A DNA stretch of 17,834 bases. It comes from DASXRU01 sp039933315. GTDB taxonomy: Bacteria; Acidobacteriota; Blastocatellia; Pyrinomonadales; Pyrinomonadaceae. Shown here piece after piece: positions 1-7,201 of this stretch (its first letter is position 1; every line of letters starts with the position of its first letter). The stretch covers positions 1 through 17,834 of the forward strand of contig JBDTOI010000080.1 of assembly GCA_039933315.1 (NCBI GenBank), written 5' to 3'. The position numbers were made by a program, and so were the translations under genes. Under the pieces are notes generated by a model that ran no database searches, was not told the origin of the DNA, and saw nothing but the letters and a program-made list of their open reading frames with translations.

Positions 1-67
1 GAATCCTTCTTAATCTCTAAAAACTTCTTGACTTGTCGGCCTCAGATGGCTTGTTATGCGGCGGCGT

Positions 68-304
68 TTAGGAGTGAGAGGCCGCCAACAATGCTTTCTC
101 AACTACAGTTGGTACGGTGATGGGATGAAACCGGCCAGCATCGAAGGCGTAATCTTCCCCGCTCTCATCAAACACGCGAATCAGCCCTTCTGCTTCTGCT
201 TTCTCATCCGGAATGAAACGGTAAAGCTTCCCGACCTCCAACGAGGCTGGGTATCCTTCATTATCGAGGCATATTACAAAATGATTCGGCTGTTTTTTCT
301 TCAT
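68..304 (-). CDS. conserved hypothetical small protein (78 aa)
   Basis: Function is unknown. The protein is small and acidic, with no signal peptide or membrane segment. It has a lysine-rich start (MKKKQ) and a core containing CLDNEGYPASLEVGKLY and RVFDESGEDYAF, which suggests a compact beta-rich fold. From memory, similar short proteins with a DNEGY...ESGEDY pattern occur widely as hypotheticals in cyanobacteria and other environmental bacteria; this was not checked. The start ATG (302-304) follows the stop of the upstream 78-aa gene by 2 nt, so the two are very probably cotranscribed. Base composition is lower in GC than the neighbouring genes, suggesting recent acquisition. The pairing of two tiny genes would fit a toxin-antitoxin or cassette cargo, but no known toxin motif is visible. 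Confidence 0.7.
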   Translation of the reverse strand: MKKKQPNHFVICLDNEGYPASLEVGKLYRFIPDEKAEAEGLIRVFDESGEDYAFDAGRFHPITVPTVVEKALLAASHS

Positions 305-306
305 GG

Positions 307-543
307 CTAATCCAAAAACGGCAACTTCAACTTGAATTCTCTCTTACCAATCCCGTGCGCTTCATACCAATGAATCTCGGCCATGCGTATCCTACCATTA
401 GGTAGCCGCACCTGAGCAACGCCTTTAACTTTCCGCCACTTATTTCCGCCATACCACTTACGAAGACGTGCTCGATCGCGAACGCCCGTTCCTGTGGCAA
501 TCGTTTTCACCTCGGTAATTTCGCTTGTGAACTCAAAATCCAT
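307..543 (-). CDS. conserved hypothetical small basic protein (78 aa)
   Basis: Function is unknown. It is a basic, aromatic-rich 78-aa protein. It opens with MDFEFTSEITEVKTIATGTG, has a basic centre (RDRARLRKWYGGNKWRKVKG), and ends with RMAEIHWYEAHGIGKREFK. The tail motif IHWYEAHGIGK resembles, from memory, a family of short hypotheticals found scattered in cyanobacteria and Chloroflexota; no function is known to me. No signal peptide or transmembrane segment is present. It is first in the pair: its stop lies 2 nt before the next gene's ATG, so translational coupling is likely. The upstream stretch 544-703 holds one half of a 10-bp inverted repeat and no convincing promoter. Confidence 0.7.
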   Translation of the reverse strand: MDFEFTSEITEVKTIATGTGVRDRARLRKWYGGNKWRKVKGVAQVRLPNGRIRMAEIHWYEAHGIGKREFKLKLPFLD

Positions 544-703
544 TGTGAGGATATAACTGGAGTATCAAGCGAGCCGCATAACGTAGTAGACACCACAAAT
601 ACCGCAGTCAAACTACCACGATTGTGGGGGACTAATTCTACAGTCCGAACCGTAATCTGTCGCGTTAGAAGGATCTTGCTATTGGGACGGGCGTTGCAAG
701 GAG

Positions 704-1906
704 TTAAGCAATCTGCTGTTCTACGGCGAGTGGTTCGTCGGCGGCGATCATTGCGGACGGAAGTAGGGCGGTGATTTCTTCAACGATGTAGCGGGTAGCA
801 TTGGGGATGGCAATGCCGACTGTGCCGGCGCGCAGGGCGGCGTAGTGCTTTGAATCGTCCAGCATGCGACGGACGACGGGAACCACGTCGGATGCGCTCT
901 TTAGCATCACTCCGGCGCCACGCCTGACAATCATGTTCACGGCCCCAGCTTCCTGCGGCATCGGGGCGGTGATGGCATCGGCGATAATTGGGACACGACA
1001 AGCCAGTGCTTCAAACGTGGTCAAGCCCCCTAGCTTGGAAATCATCACACTCGCCGCGCCCATCAACTGTTCAACGTTATCGGAATAGCCGATAACTTTG
1101 ATGGGAAACTTTGCCTGAGATGCGATGGCCTCAGCCTCGGAGCGCAACTCTTCGTTCTTGCCGGCCAGGAAGATTGCCTGAACATCCAGCTCGCCCCGTA
1201 CCAGCTCGCGAAAGATTTGCGGGATGTTTCCGCCGCCGACCCAGCCGGCGTTTACGAACACCGTGAACTTCTCGGGATCCAGGCCCAGGGCCGAGCGAGC
1301 GGCGCGCGCCGTGTGCTCGTCAGGAAGATCAAACTTGGGATGCACGGGCATGCCGGAAATCTTGATTCGCTCCGGCGCAATTCCGTAGTCAATTAACTGC
1401 TGTTGCGCTTCCTCACTGGCAACCAGATAGAGCGCTACGTCATTACACGCCCAGCCTTTCCAAAACCCGTAGCAGGGATCCGTGACCACCGTAACCAGGG
1501 GAATCTTGTCCGCCAGTTTGAGTTCTTTAAGCACGCGCGCAAGGACATGCTGGGTCAGAGGATGCACACTGACAACTACGTGGGGACACCAGCGCTCGAA
1601 AAGATCCGATACGAAACCGACCGTGCGCGTGTAGAAGAAGTTCCGCTTCTCCGGACGGAAGCGGTTGACGATCCAGAAGAGATACTTCATCCAGTGCTGT
1701 TTGTTCTTCAGCACCCAGTTGTAAACGCGCACAAGCTTTTCTGTTATAGCGTGTGACTCTTCAATTGCTCGCACAACCCGGACGGCATACGACTGTCCGG
1801 CAAAGAATTTCTGCACGCCCGCGGCTATGGCAGCCGCCGCCGAACGATGGCCGCCACCGGTGTCGGACGAGATGATCAGAATCTTGGGAAAACGTTGTGG
1901 AGTCAC
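704..1906 (-). CDS. GT28-family diacylglycerol (MGDG synthase/UgtP-like) glycosyltransferase
   Basis: Predicted to transfer a hexose from a UDP-sugar to diacylglycerol or a similar lipid acceptor at the inner face of the cytoplasmic membrane, giving glycolipid. The N-terminus has the MGDG-synthase signature IISSDTGGGHRSAA (residues ~11-24). The first half (to ~170) looks like the acceptor-binding Rossmann domain, with a conserved VSVHPLTQHV stretch. The second half contains VFVNAGWVGGGN and the nucleotide-sugar loop SKLGGLTTFEALACRVPII followed by PQEAGAVNMI, as in MurG/UgtP. At 400 aa it is close to UgtP size. The start is GTG at 1904-1906 with only a weak purine tract upstream; no better start is in frame. 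It lies 25 nt downstream of the radical SAM gene on the same strand, so they form a probable operon. The exact sugar and acceptor are not deducible. Confidence 0.85.
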   Translation of the reverse strand: MTPQRFPKILIISSDTGGGHRSAAAAIAAGVQKFFAGQSYAVRVVRAIEESHAITEKLVRVYNWVLKNKQHWMKYLFWIVNRFRPEKRNFFYTRTVGFVSDLFERWCPHVVVSVHPLTQHVLARVLKELKLADKIPLVTVVTDPCYGFWKGWACNDVALYLVASEEAQQQLIDYGIAPERIKISGMPVHPKFDLPDEHTARAARSALGLDPEKFTVFVNAGWVGGGNIPQIFRELVRGELDVQAIFLAGKNEELRSEAEAIASQAKFPIKVIGYSDNVEQLMGAASVMISKLGGLTTFEALACRVPIIADAITAPMPQEAGAVNMIVRRGAGVMLKSASDVVPVVRRMLDDSKHYAALRAGTVGIAIPNATRYIVEEITALLPSAMIAADEPLAVEQQIA

Positions 1907-1931
1907 TGGTAGCTTCTTCGTTATCGCGGCA

Positions 1932-3095
1932 TTACACCCGAACGGTCAGACCATCCGTCTGGGGCTGGAGGCGATCCATCTCTTTGCGCGCCTTCTTCAT
2001 TTCGCGCTCGAGCTTCTTGATTTGAATCAGGTGCTTCGGATTGAACGGGAGCGACGGGTAATAACAGTTCGACTCGTGGGTGCAGAAGCAACCATCGGCC
2101 GCCTGTTTGCGCCGCGCCTTCATTTCCGGCGACAGCCAGAGTTCCTGAAAGTTCCAATCGTGATCACGCAGGTTGCCGATGGGAGCAAGCGTTTCACAGG
2201 ATGAAATCGTTCCTTCATCGTAAATCACCGCGCCGGCAGTTCCGGCGTAACAGGTCAACTGGGCCTGCTGCGTCTCCTGGGTCTTAGCGATCAAGCCATG
2301 CATGTAGATGTCTATCGCCGCTTTGAAGTAGCCGGCGTCTCCGCCGTAGTTGTTCCTGATTGCCGCATGCCGCGAATCGTCATCAATCATCTGCGCCAGA
2401 CGCGCGTAACGCGAGTGGTCGATGTCCAATTCAATCGGATCGGCTGAAGGCGGCCGGATGTAATTGAAGTTCACTTTGTCCGGCTTCAAGTCGTACTTCA
2501 GAAAGTCGTACCAGTCGAAGATCGTATCCTGATTCGAGTGCATGAAGCAGGTGCAGGTCTGTATGTCGAGCTTGGGATGATCCTGCTTGATCGTCTGAAG
2601 CTGCCGAGCGGTATCGATGGCAATATCCCACGAACCCGGCTTCTGGCGAATCTTCTCGTGCTGGTCCTTCAGGCCATCGATTCCCAATGCCACGGTCACG
2701 TTCAGGTTGGGACATTCTTCGAGGATGCGCGTGATGTCGGGGAAAATGCGTTTCTGAATCTGCCCGTTCGACATCACATAAACCGACTCAAGATTATTAT
2801 TTCGGTAGAAGGAGCTGACGATTTCCGGCAGGTCCTTGCGCGTGAATGGCTCGCCGCCGGCCAGGATCAGCACACCGAGATTCCCACCCAGCGTCTGCGA
2901 AATGCGCTCAATCTCGTGCGTCTTCATCTGGAGTTTCTTGCGCGGACGATCGTCCAGCTCCTCAGTGAAGAAGCAATGCGTGCAGCGCATGTCGCAAACC
3001 GAAGTGACAAGAATATTGAGCAAAACCGGCGCGAACGGTTGGCGCAGCGCCAGTTTCGTATAACGTTTCAGAAGTTCCCTGGTCGTATAATCCAT
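1932..3095 (-). CDS. radical SAM protein with SPASM-like C-terminal cysteines
   Basis: A radical SAM enzyme: the 4Fe-4S site is C34-D-M-R-C38-T-H-C41 (CxxxCxxC), and the SAM-binding GGEP motif is at ~80-83. The C-terminal part carries a second cysteine set, C282, C300, C336, C338 and C344, within CYAGTAG, SSCETLAPIGNL and CFCTHESNC. This looks like a SPASM or twitch auxiliary cluster region, as in peptide- or sugar-modifying enzymes. The tail is a basic, charged helix. The start ATG at 3093-3095 has GAGG 5 nt upstream. The downstream gene, 25 nt away, is a lipid glycosyltransferase, so a role in modifying a glycolipid, its sugar or an associated peptide is plausible but inferred. No precursor peptide gene is seen nearby. 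The substrate is unknown. Confidence 0.85.
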   Translation of the reverse strand: MDYTTRELLKRYTKLALRQPFAPVLLNILVTSVCDMRCTHCFFTEELDDRPRKKLQMKTHEIERISQTLGGNLGVLILAGGEPFTRKDLPEIVSSFYRNNNLESVYVMSNGQIQKRIFPDITRILEECPNLNVTVALGIDGLKDQHEKIRQKPGSWDIAIDTARQLQTIKQDHPKLDIQTCTCFMHSNQDTIFDWYDFLKYDLKPDKVNFNYIRPPSADPIELDIDHSRYARLAQMIDDDSRHAAIRNNYGGDAGYFKAAIDIYMHGLIAKTQETQQAQLTCYAGTAGAVIYDEGTISSCETLAPIGNLRDHDWNFQELWLSPEMKARRKQAADGCFCTHESNCYYPSLPFNPKHLIQIKKLEREMKKARKEMDRLQPQTDGLTVRV

Positions 3096-3237
3096 AATGC
3101 CTCAAGAAAAAATTAATCTCCGTCGTCGCAACCTAATCACAATAAAAAGTCACAGCGACAGCATTGGCCGTGACATGTTAACAAAAGGGTCAATCAAATG
3201 ACACCTTAAGTTGGGCATTGGATGCGTTTGTTAGCAG

Positions 3238-4605
3238 CTACGATGCATCGGTGCGGCGCCCGGGGGCGTTGATGCCGAGGGCGCGCATGCGCCGGTAAAG
3301 GTGGCTGCGATCGACGCCCATCATTTCGGCGGCGCGCGACACGTTCCCATCCGCCTCCGCCAGTTTTCTCTGAATGAATTCGCGATGATAGGCTTCCGTA
3401 GCATTCTTGAAGGAGGGAAAACGAAAAGACGCCGCCGGCGCTTCTTCCGCGCCAAACGGTGGCAGATCAGCCAGGTTTACCTTCTCTCTGGCGCTCATGA
3501 TGACCACGCGCTCGACGGTGTTGCGCAACTCACGCACGTTCCCTGGCCAGGAATGGCTTTGCAGCGCCGCCATCGCCTTCTCCTCGAAGCACTTCGGTTT
3601 CTTGCCGTAGGCCGCGGAAAATCTCTGGTTGAAGTGTTCGACCAGTAGCGGCACATCTTCCAGGCGTTCGCGCAAAGGGGGAATCTCAAAAGGAATCACG
3701 TTGAGACGAAAGAACAGATCGCTGCGAAAGGTGCCCAGCTCCATTTCCGTATCGAGCCGCCGGTTGGTCGCCGCTATGATTCGCACGTCCACGGTGACCG
3801 GCGTGTTACTGCCCACCGGCTCGAAGCGTTGCTCTTCCAGCACGCGTAGGACCTTGGACTGCACTCGCGCGCTCATGTCCGCGATTTCATCCAGGAATAA
3901 AGTGGCGCCATCAGCCAACTCGAACTTCCCCTTTTTCGCCGCGGTTGCCCCGGTGAACGATCCCTTCACGTGTCCGAACAATTCGGACTCGACCAATTCC
4001 TCGGGGATGGCGGCTGAGTTTACTTCGATGAAGGACGCGCCCGCCCGTCTCGACTGCGAATGGATCGCACGCGCCACCAGTTCCTTCCCCGTGCCCGATT
4101 CACCGTAGATCAGCACCCGGCCATCCGTCGGGGCCACCACGGCAATTTGTTTGCGCAGGGCGCGCATCACCACTGAGTCGCCTACCATCGTGTATTCAGC
4201 GCGGAGTTCGGCCGCCAGCTCGGCATTGATTCGTTCGAGCTGGCGTTGCCGCAGAGCATTGCGAACCGTCAGTACCGTCTTCTCGATCGAGAGCGGTTTC
4301 TCAATAAAGTCGAACGCACCCAATTTGGTGGCGCGCACCGCCGTTTCAATGTTGCCGTGCCCGGAGATGATTACCACCGCCGTGTCCGAACCTGCTTCGC
4401 GCAACTTCCTCAAGGTCTCCAGCCCATCGACTCCCGGCAGCCACACATCCAGCAGCACGCCGTCAAAGGCGCGGCGCTGCAGGGCCTTCAAACACTCTTC
4501 ACCGCTGGCAACAGCTTCAGTAGCGAAGCCTTCGTCCTCGAGCACGGCGCGCAAGGTATCGCGAATGCCGCGTTCGTCGTCAACGATTAGGATTGATTCG
4601 GACAT
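3238..4605 (-). CDS. sigma-54-dependent response regulator, NtrX/NtrC type
   Basis: A 455-aa transcription activator with three domains. The receiver (~1-120) has the acidic pair D9-D10, phospho-acceptor D53 (VLLDVWLPG), S81 (IISGHG) and K103 (FIEKPL). The AAA+ domain (~140-380) has Walker A GESGTGKE, Walker B TLFLDEIAD, and a sigma-54 contact loop reading GSFTGA instead of the usual GAFTGA. The C-terminal Fis-type helix-turn-helix includes GNVSRAAEMMGVDRSHLYRR. The SGHGNIETAVRATKLGAFDFIEKPL region is NtrX-like. It is partnered with the NtrY-type kinase immediately upstream. The chosen start is ATG at 4603-4605, where the receiver fold begins (MSESILIVDD). The frame also stays open 29 codons upstream to a GTG at 4690-4692, but those codons lie wholly in an inverted-repeat element. 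There is no clear Shine-Dalgarno before the ATG, because the repeat abuts it. Confidence 0.93.
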   Translation of the reverse strand: MSESILIVDDERGIRDTLRAVLEDEGFATEAVASGEECLKALQRRAFDGVLLDVWLPGVDGLETLRKLREAGSDTAVVIISGHGNIETAVRATKLGAFDFIEKPLSIEKTVLTVRNALRQRQLERINAELAAELRAEYTMVGDSVVMRALRKQIAVVAPTDGRVLIYGESGTGKELVARAIHSQSRRAGASFIEVNSAAIPEELVESELFGHVKGSFTGATAAKKGKFELADGATLFLDEIADMSARVQSKVLRVLEEQRFEPVGSNTPVTVDVRIIAATNRRLDTEMELGTFRSDLFFRLNVIPFEIPPLRERLEDVPLLVEHFNQRFSAAYGKKPKCFEEKAMAALQSHSWPGNVRELRNTVERVVIMSAREKVNLADLPPFGAEEAPAASFRFPSFKNATEAYHREFIQRKLAEADGNVSRAAEMMGVDRSHLYRRMRALGINAPGRRTDAS

Positions 4606-4713
4606 AAATTGTAGGGGCGGCACTCCGTGGCCGCCCCTCTTCGGGTCACTCAACTCTGACAACGTGCGACGGGGCAAAGAAGGGGTGGCCACGGAGTGCC
4701 ACCCCTACAATTT
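4606..4713. repeat. REPIN/BIME-like inverted repeat, family 1 copy A (between ntrY-like and ntrX-like genes)
   Basis: Two 33-bp arms (4606-4638 and 4681-4713) are inverted relative to each other around a 42-nt centre. They differ at only two positions. Each arm is itself a hairpin: AGGGGCGGC pairs with GCCGCCCCT on the left, and AGGGGTGGC with GCCACCCCT on the right, around an 8-nt loop. The two differences are compensatory within each stem. GTAG sits at the foot of each hairpin, as in REP sequences mobilised by RAYT (REP-associated tyrosine) transposases. The element runs from the base next to the regulator's ATG (4603-4605) to the last base of the kinase stop codon (4713-4715 on plus), so it makes up the whole intergenic space of the operon. 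Confidence 0.88.
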
Positions 4714-6992
4714 CAACTTCTGGCCTCTGACTTCTGCTCTACAGCCGGCAATTCGATTACAAACTTCGCACCACGAGGCTGATTTGCCTCGGCGCGAATG
4801 CGACCGCCATGCTCGGTGATAATTCGCTGGACGATTGCCAATCCCAGACCCGTGCCCCGCTCGCGCGTGGAAAAGTATGGCTGAAACAAACGCTTCAGGT
4901 CAGCCGGGCTAATTCCCTCTCCCGTATCTGAAACCTCTGCGACTAACGTATCGCGTGCCGCATCTAGCGCCGTCGTAATCGTGACGCGCCGCCCATTGCC
5001 GGCCGACGCCAGCGCTTCCAACGAGTTATCAATAAGGTTCACAAAGACACGACGCATTTGTTCGGCATCCAGCACTGTCGCAGGCAGGGTGGGCGCTAAC
5101 CTTAATTGCAGCTCGGCGCCGTCAGTTCGATCTTCATAGAGCGCTGCCGACTGTCGGATGACCTCGTTCAAGTCGCCCACCTCGAGCCGTGGGTGCGGCA
5201 ATCGTGCGAAGCGAGAAAACTCGTCAACCATCGCTTTCAGGCCGGCCACTTCACGCGAAATAGTTGAGGTGCATTCCTCAATGACTGCGGCGACCCGGGC
5301 CTGCTCCGCCGCCTCAGCCGCATGACCATTGCTGCCGTTACTCGTGTTGGATACTCCGGCACGAAAGTTTTTGGCGATGCGCTCCGCCGAAAGTTGTATG
5401 GGCGTGAGCGGATTCTTGATCTCGTGCGCCATGCGCCGCGCCACTTCACTCCAGGCGGCCGCCCGTTGCGCTGCCAACAACTCAGACAGATCTTCTATCA
5501 CCAGCACGACTCCACGTCCTTTATCCGACGAACGCCGCAACGCGGTGGCTGTCAGCGCCACTGGCACAGCACCGGCGTCCGGGGAGGATCCGCGAGTCAA
5601 TTCAGTCTGCTCGCCAGCGCGGCCCACCCGCCGGGCCCGTCGGAGCAGACGCTCCAACAGATCCTGATCGCCAGTGCTGGTGACGTCCGCGAGCCTCACC
5701 CCCTGGCCGGGCAATTGATTCAGCCGCAGCATCGTCGCCGCGGCCGCGTTGATAGTAGTCACCTGGTCAGTTTCATCAAGAGAAATAACCCCGGTGGAAA
5801 GTGAATCCAGTACCGTCTCGATGTAGTTTCGTCTCTCCTCCAGGGCCAGATTCTTATCGCGCAACTGCGCCGCGCCGGCTTCAATGTGGCTGCGGTTATC
5901 ATCCAGCTGCTTCGTCATCTGGTTGAATGACTCGGCCAGCAATGCCAGCTCGTCGTCGGCGATCGTGGACACGCGGTAGGAGAGGTTGCCGCGCGCCACT
6001 TCATTGGCCGCCTCTGCCAGCGATTTGATTGGTGTCGCTATCCCCCGGGCTACGTGAATTGCCACCCACGTTGAAGCAAACAGCAGCATCAATGTCATCA
6101 GCCCCAGCGTAGAGAGGCCAAGCAAGCGCACCTTCCGCTGCCGGCTCACCAGATGTTGATACTCGCTTTGCGAGCCCGTAATGGTCTCATTCAAACCCAT
6201 CTCGCCTCGTCGAGCGGGAATCATTAACAGGCTCTGCTTGTCATCAAAAGGAATCGACACCAGGTCGAAGCCTTTGCCGTCAGCCAGGCTTTCCAGATCA
6301 GCCCCCGGTCGATGCGCCCTCTCGAGTAGGGATTCCACTTCCTGCTTCTGCCCAGGTGGTAGATCAGATTGCGCTCTCGCGGTGGCTGGTCCGCCGGCAT
6401 TGACGATCTCAATCGCGGCCAGCTGTTTAGTAGTCACCAGCCGTTCCAACGTCTGTTGGCGTAAATCCTCAGGTTGTTCGCGAATCAATACCGCCAGCAG
6501 TGAAGCAGTAGAACGTAAATTCTCAGTGTCGTTCCGCACGGCCTCTGATTGAAACTCCCTGGCCTCTTTCACCACTTCGGCAGGCAGTTTGTTGAACCAC
6601 TTCTCCAGCGAACGATTCAGAAACAAATACGAGAAGACCGCCATAGCGGTGATCGGCAGCAGGGTCAGCGTAATGAAGTAAACCAGCAGACGGGTTTTGA
6701 TCTTGGAGCCAAGTTGACGCTCCATTCGTTCGCGCCGGAGCTTCAACACACTGCGCACCAGGATGAAGCTGAAAACAATAAACGCGGTGAAGTTCAGCGA
6801 CGAGAGCGCGTAAAGCAAAAGAGTATCGAATCCCGTGTCCGGCGGTACCACCGCCCACAGACTGAAAGCCTGTTGTGCCACAATGATCGTCAGGAACAGG
6901 AGCACGGTGCCGCCCAGGATCCACGGCGCTGATCGGCGGCGATGGCCTATTTCTTTTCCTTCATCCTGGCTATGAAATTGATCGCTGCTCAT
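4713..6992 (-). CDS. NtrY-type membrane sensor histidine kinase
   Basis: A 759-aa kinase that should phosphorylate the downstream NtrX-type regulator. Hydrophobic segments lie at ~24-47, 58-82, 100-125 and 289-313. A presumed periplasmic sensor region spans ~126-286, followed by a HAMP linker (~313-367) and a PAS-like domain (~385-500). The HisKA domain carries the H-box MAHEIKNPLTPIQLSAERI with H523. The HATPase domain has the N-box (FVNLIDNSLEAL, N656), G1 (DTGEGIS, ~689) and G2 (GTGLGLAIV, ~713). The HEIKNPLTPIQLSAERI wording, the multiple N-terminal membrane spans and the low-complexity insert (NTSNGSNGHAAEAAEQ) after the H-box are NtrY traits. The start ATG (6990-6992) has no strong Shine-Dalgarno but no better candidate is in frame. 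The stop codon touches the REPIN-like element. The signal sensed is unknown; NtrYX systems often respond to nitrogen, redox or envelope state. Confidence 0.92.
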   Translation of the reverse strand: MSSDQFHSQDEGKEIGHRRRSAPWILGGTVLLFLTIIVAQQAFSLWAVVPPDTGFDTLLLYALSSLNFTAFIVFSFILVRSVLKLRRERMERQLGSKIKTRLLVYFITLTLLPITAMAVFSYLFLNRSLEKWFNKLPAEVVKEAREFQSEAVRNDTENLRSTASLLAVLIREQPEDLRQQTLERLVTTKQLAAIEIVNAGGPATARAQSDLPPGQKQEVESLLERAHRPGADLESLADGKGFDLVSIPFDDKQSLLMIPARRGEMGLNETITGSQSEYQHLVSRQRKVRLLGLSTLGLMTLMLLFASTWVAIHVARGIATPIKSLAEAANEVARGNLSYRVSTIADDELALLAESFNQMTKQLDDNRSHIEAGAAQLRDKNLALEERRNYIETVLDSLSTGVISLDETDQVTTINAAAATMLRLNQLPGQGVRLADVTSTGDQDLLERLLRRARRVGRAGEQTELTRGSSPDAGAVPVALTATALRRSSDKGRGVVLVIEDLSELLAAQRAAAWSEVARRMAHEIKNPLTPIQLSAERIAKNFRAGVSNTSNGSNGHAAEAAEQARVAAVIEECTSTISREVAGLKAMVDEFSRFARLPHPRLEVGDLNEVIRQSAALYEDRTDGAELQLRLAPTLPATVLDAEQMRRVFVNLIDNSLEALASAGNGRRVTITTALDAARDTLVAEVSDTGEGISPADLKRLFQPYFSTRERGTGLGLAIVQRIITEHGGRIRAEANQPRGAKFVIELPAVEQKSEARS

Positions 6993-7060
6993 TAGTGTCG
7001 TTGAAGAGATTTACGGTGACCAAAGTTTACCATACGCAGGTGCACGGGCCGCCGCCTGGC

Positions 7061-7173
7061 TTGTAGGGGCGGCACTCCGTGGCCGCCCCTCCCATGCCAC
7101 CGCACAGGTCACTCGCACCAGCTCACGAGGCTCCTGGCTACGGAGGGGTGGCCACGGAGTGCCACCCCTACAA
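7061..7173. repeat. REPIN/BIME-like inverted repeat, family 1 copy B
   Basis: Arms of 30 bp at 7061-7090 and 7144-7173 match those at 4606-4713, again with CG-type stems on the left arm (AGGGGCGGC) and TA-type stems on the right (AGGGGTGGC). The 53-nt centre differs from copy A except for a shared GGTCACTC. GTAG precedes each hairpin. It lies in the divergent intergenic region between the kinase gene (minus) and the CPBP protease gene (plus), 28 nt before the latter's start codon, so it could affect transcription of one or both. Confidence 0.88.
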
Positions 7174-7185
7174 TTATTTACTCGA

Positions 7186-7194
7186 TGCTAGAAT
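7186..7194 (+). promoter_or_regulatory. candidate extended -10 promoter for the CPBP protease gene
   Basis: TGCTAGAAT matches an extended -10 (TGnTATAAT, with TAGAAT matching 5 of 6). It ends 7 nt before the ATG at 7202, so transcription would begin at or next to the start codon and give a leaderless message. This agrees with the absence of a Shine-Dalgarno before that ATG. No -35 hexamer is recognisable; its place is occupied by the end of the inverted-repeat element. Confidence 0.4.
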
Positions 7195-7201
7195 GATCTG
7201 A

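Larger units (their letters stand above)
53..582. repeat. 10-bp inverted repeat bracketing a two-gene segment (possible cassette ends)
   Basis: GTTATGCGGC at 53-62 is the exact reverse complement of GCCGCATAAC at 573-582. The two copies flank the two small minus-strand genes and nothing else. Read on the minus strand the order is GTTATGCGGC, genes, GCCGCATAAC. That is the order expected for an integron gene cassette, with an R' core (GTTRRRY-like) before the gene and the R'' core (RYYYAAC-like) of the next attC after it. The core sequences deviate from the consensus (GTTATGC and GCATAAC). I could not fold a convincing full attC from 583-680, and the other candidate runs off the window start. 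The segment is visibly AT-richer than the rest of the window. A chance or unrelated inverted repeat remains possible. Confidence 0.35.

Noticed and set aside
583..680. Complete attC site upstream of the small-gene pair
   Set aside because: A TTCTAAC-like core can be found near 664-670 (minus strand), but the arms between it and GTTATGC do not pair convincingly.
2538..3116. 192-aa plus-strand open frame opposite the radical SAM gene
   Set aside because: It is antisense to a clear gene, has no recognisable motif, and its openness follows from the codon bias of the opposite strand.
4151..4819. 222-aa plus-strand open frame crossing the regulator start and REPIN
   Set aside because: It is a serine/arginine-rich low-complexity shadow of the minus-strand genes with no motif.
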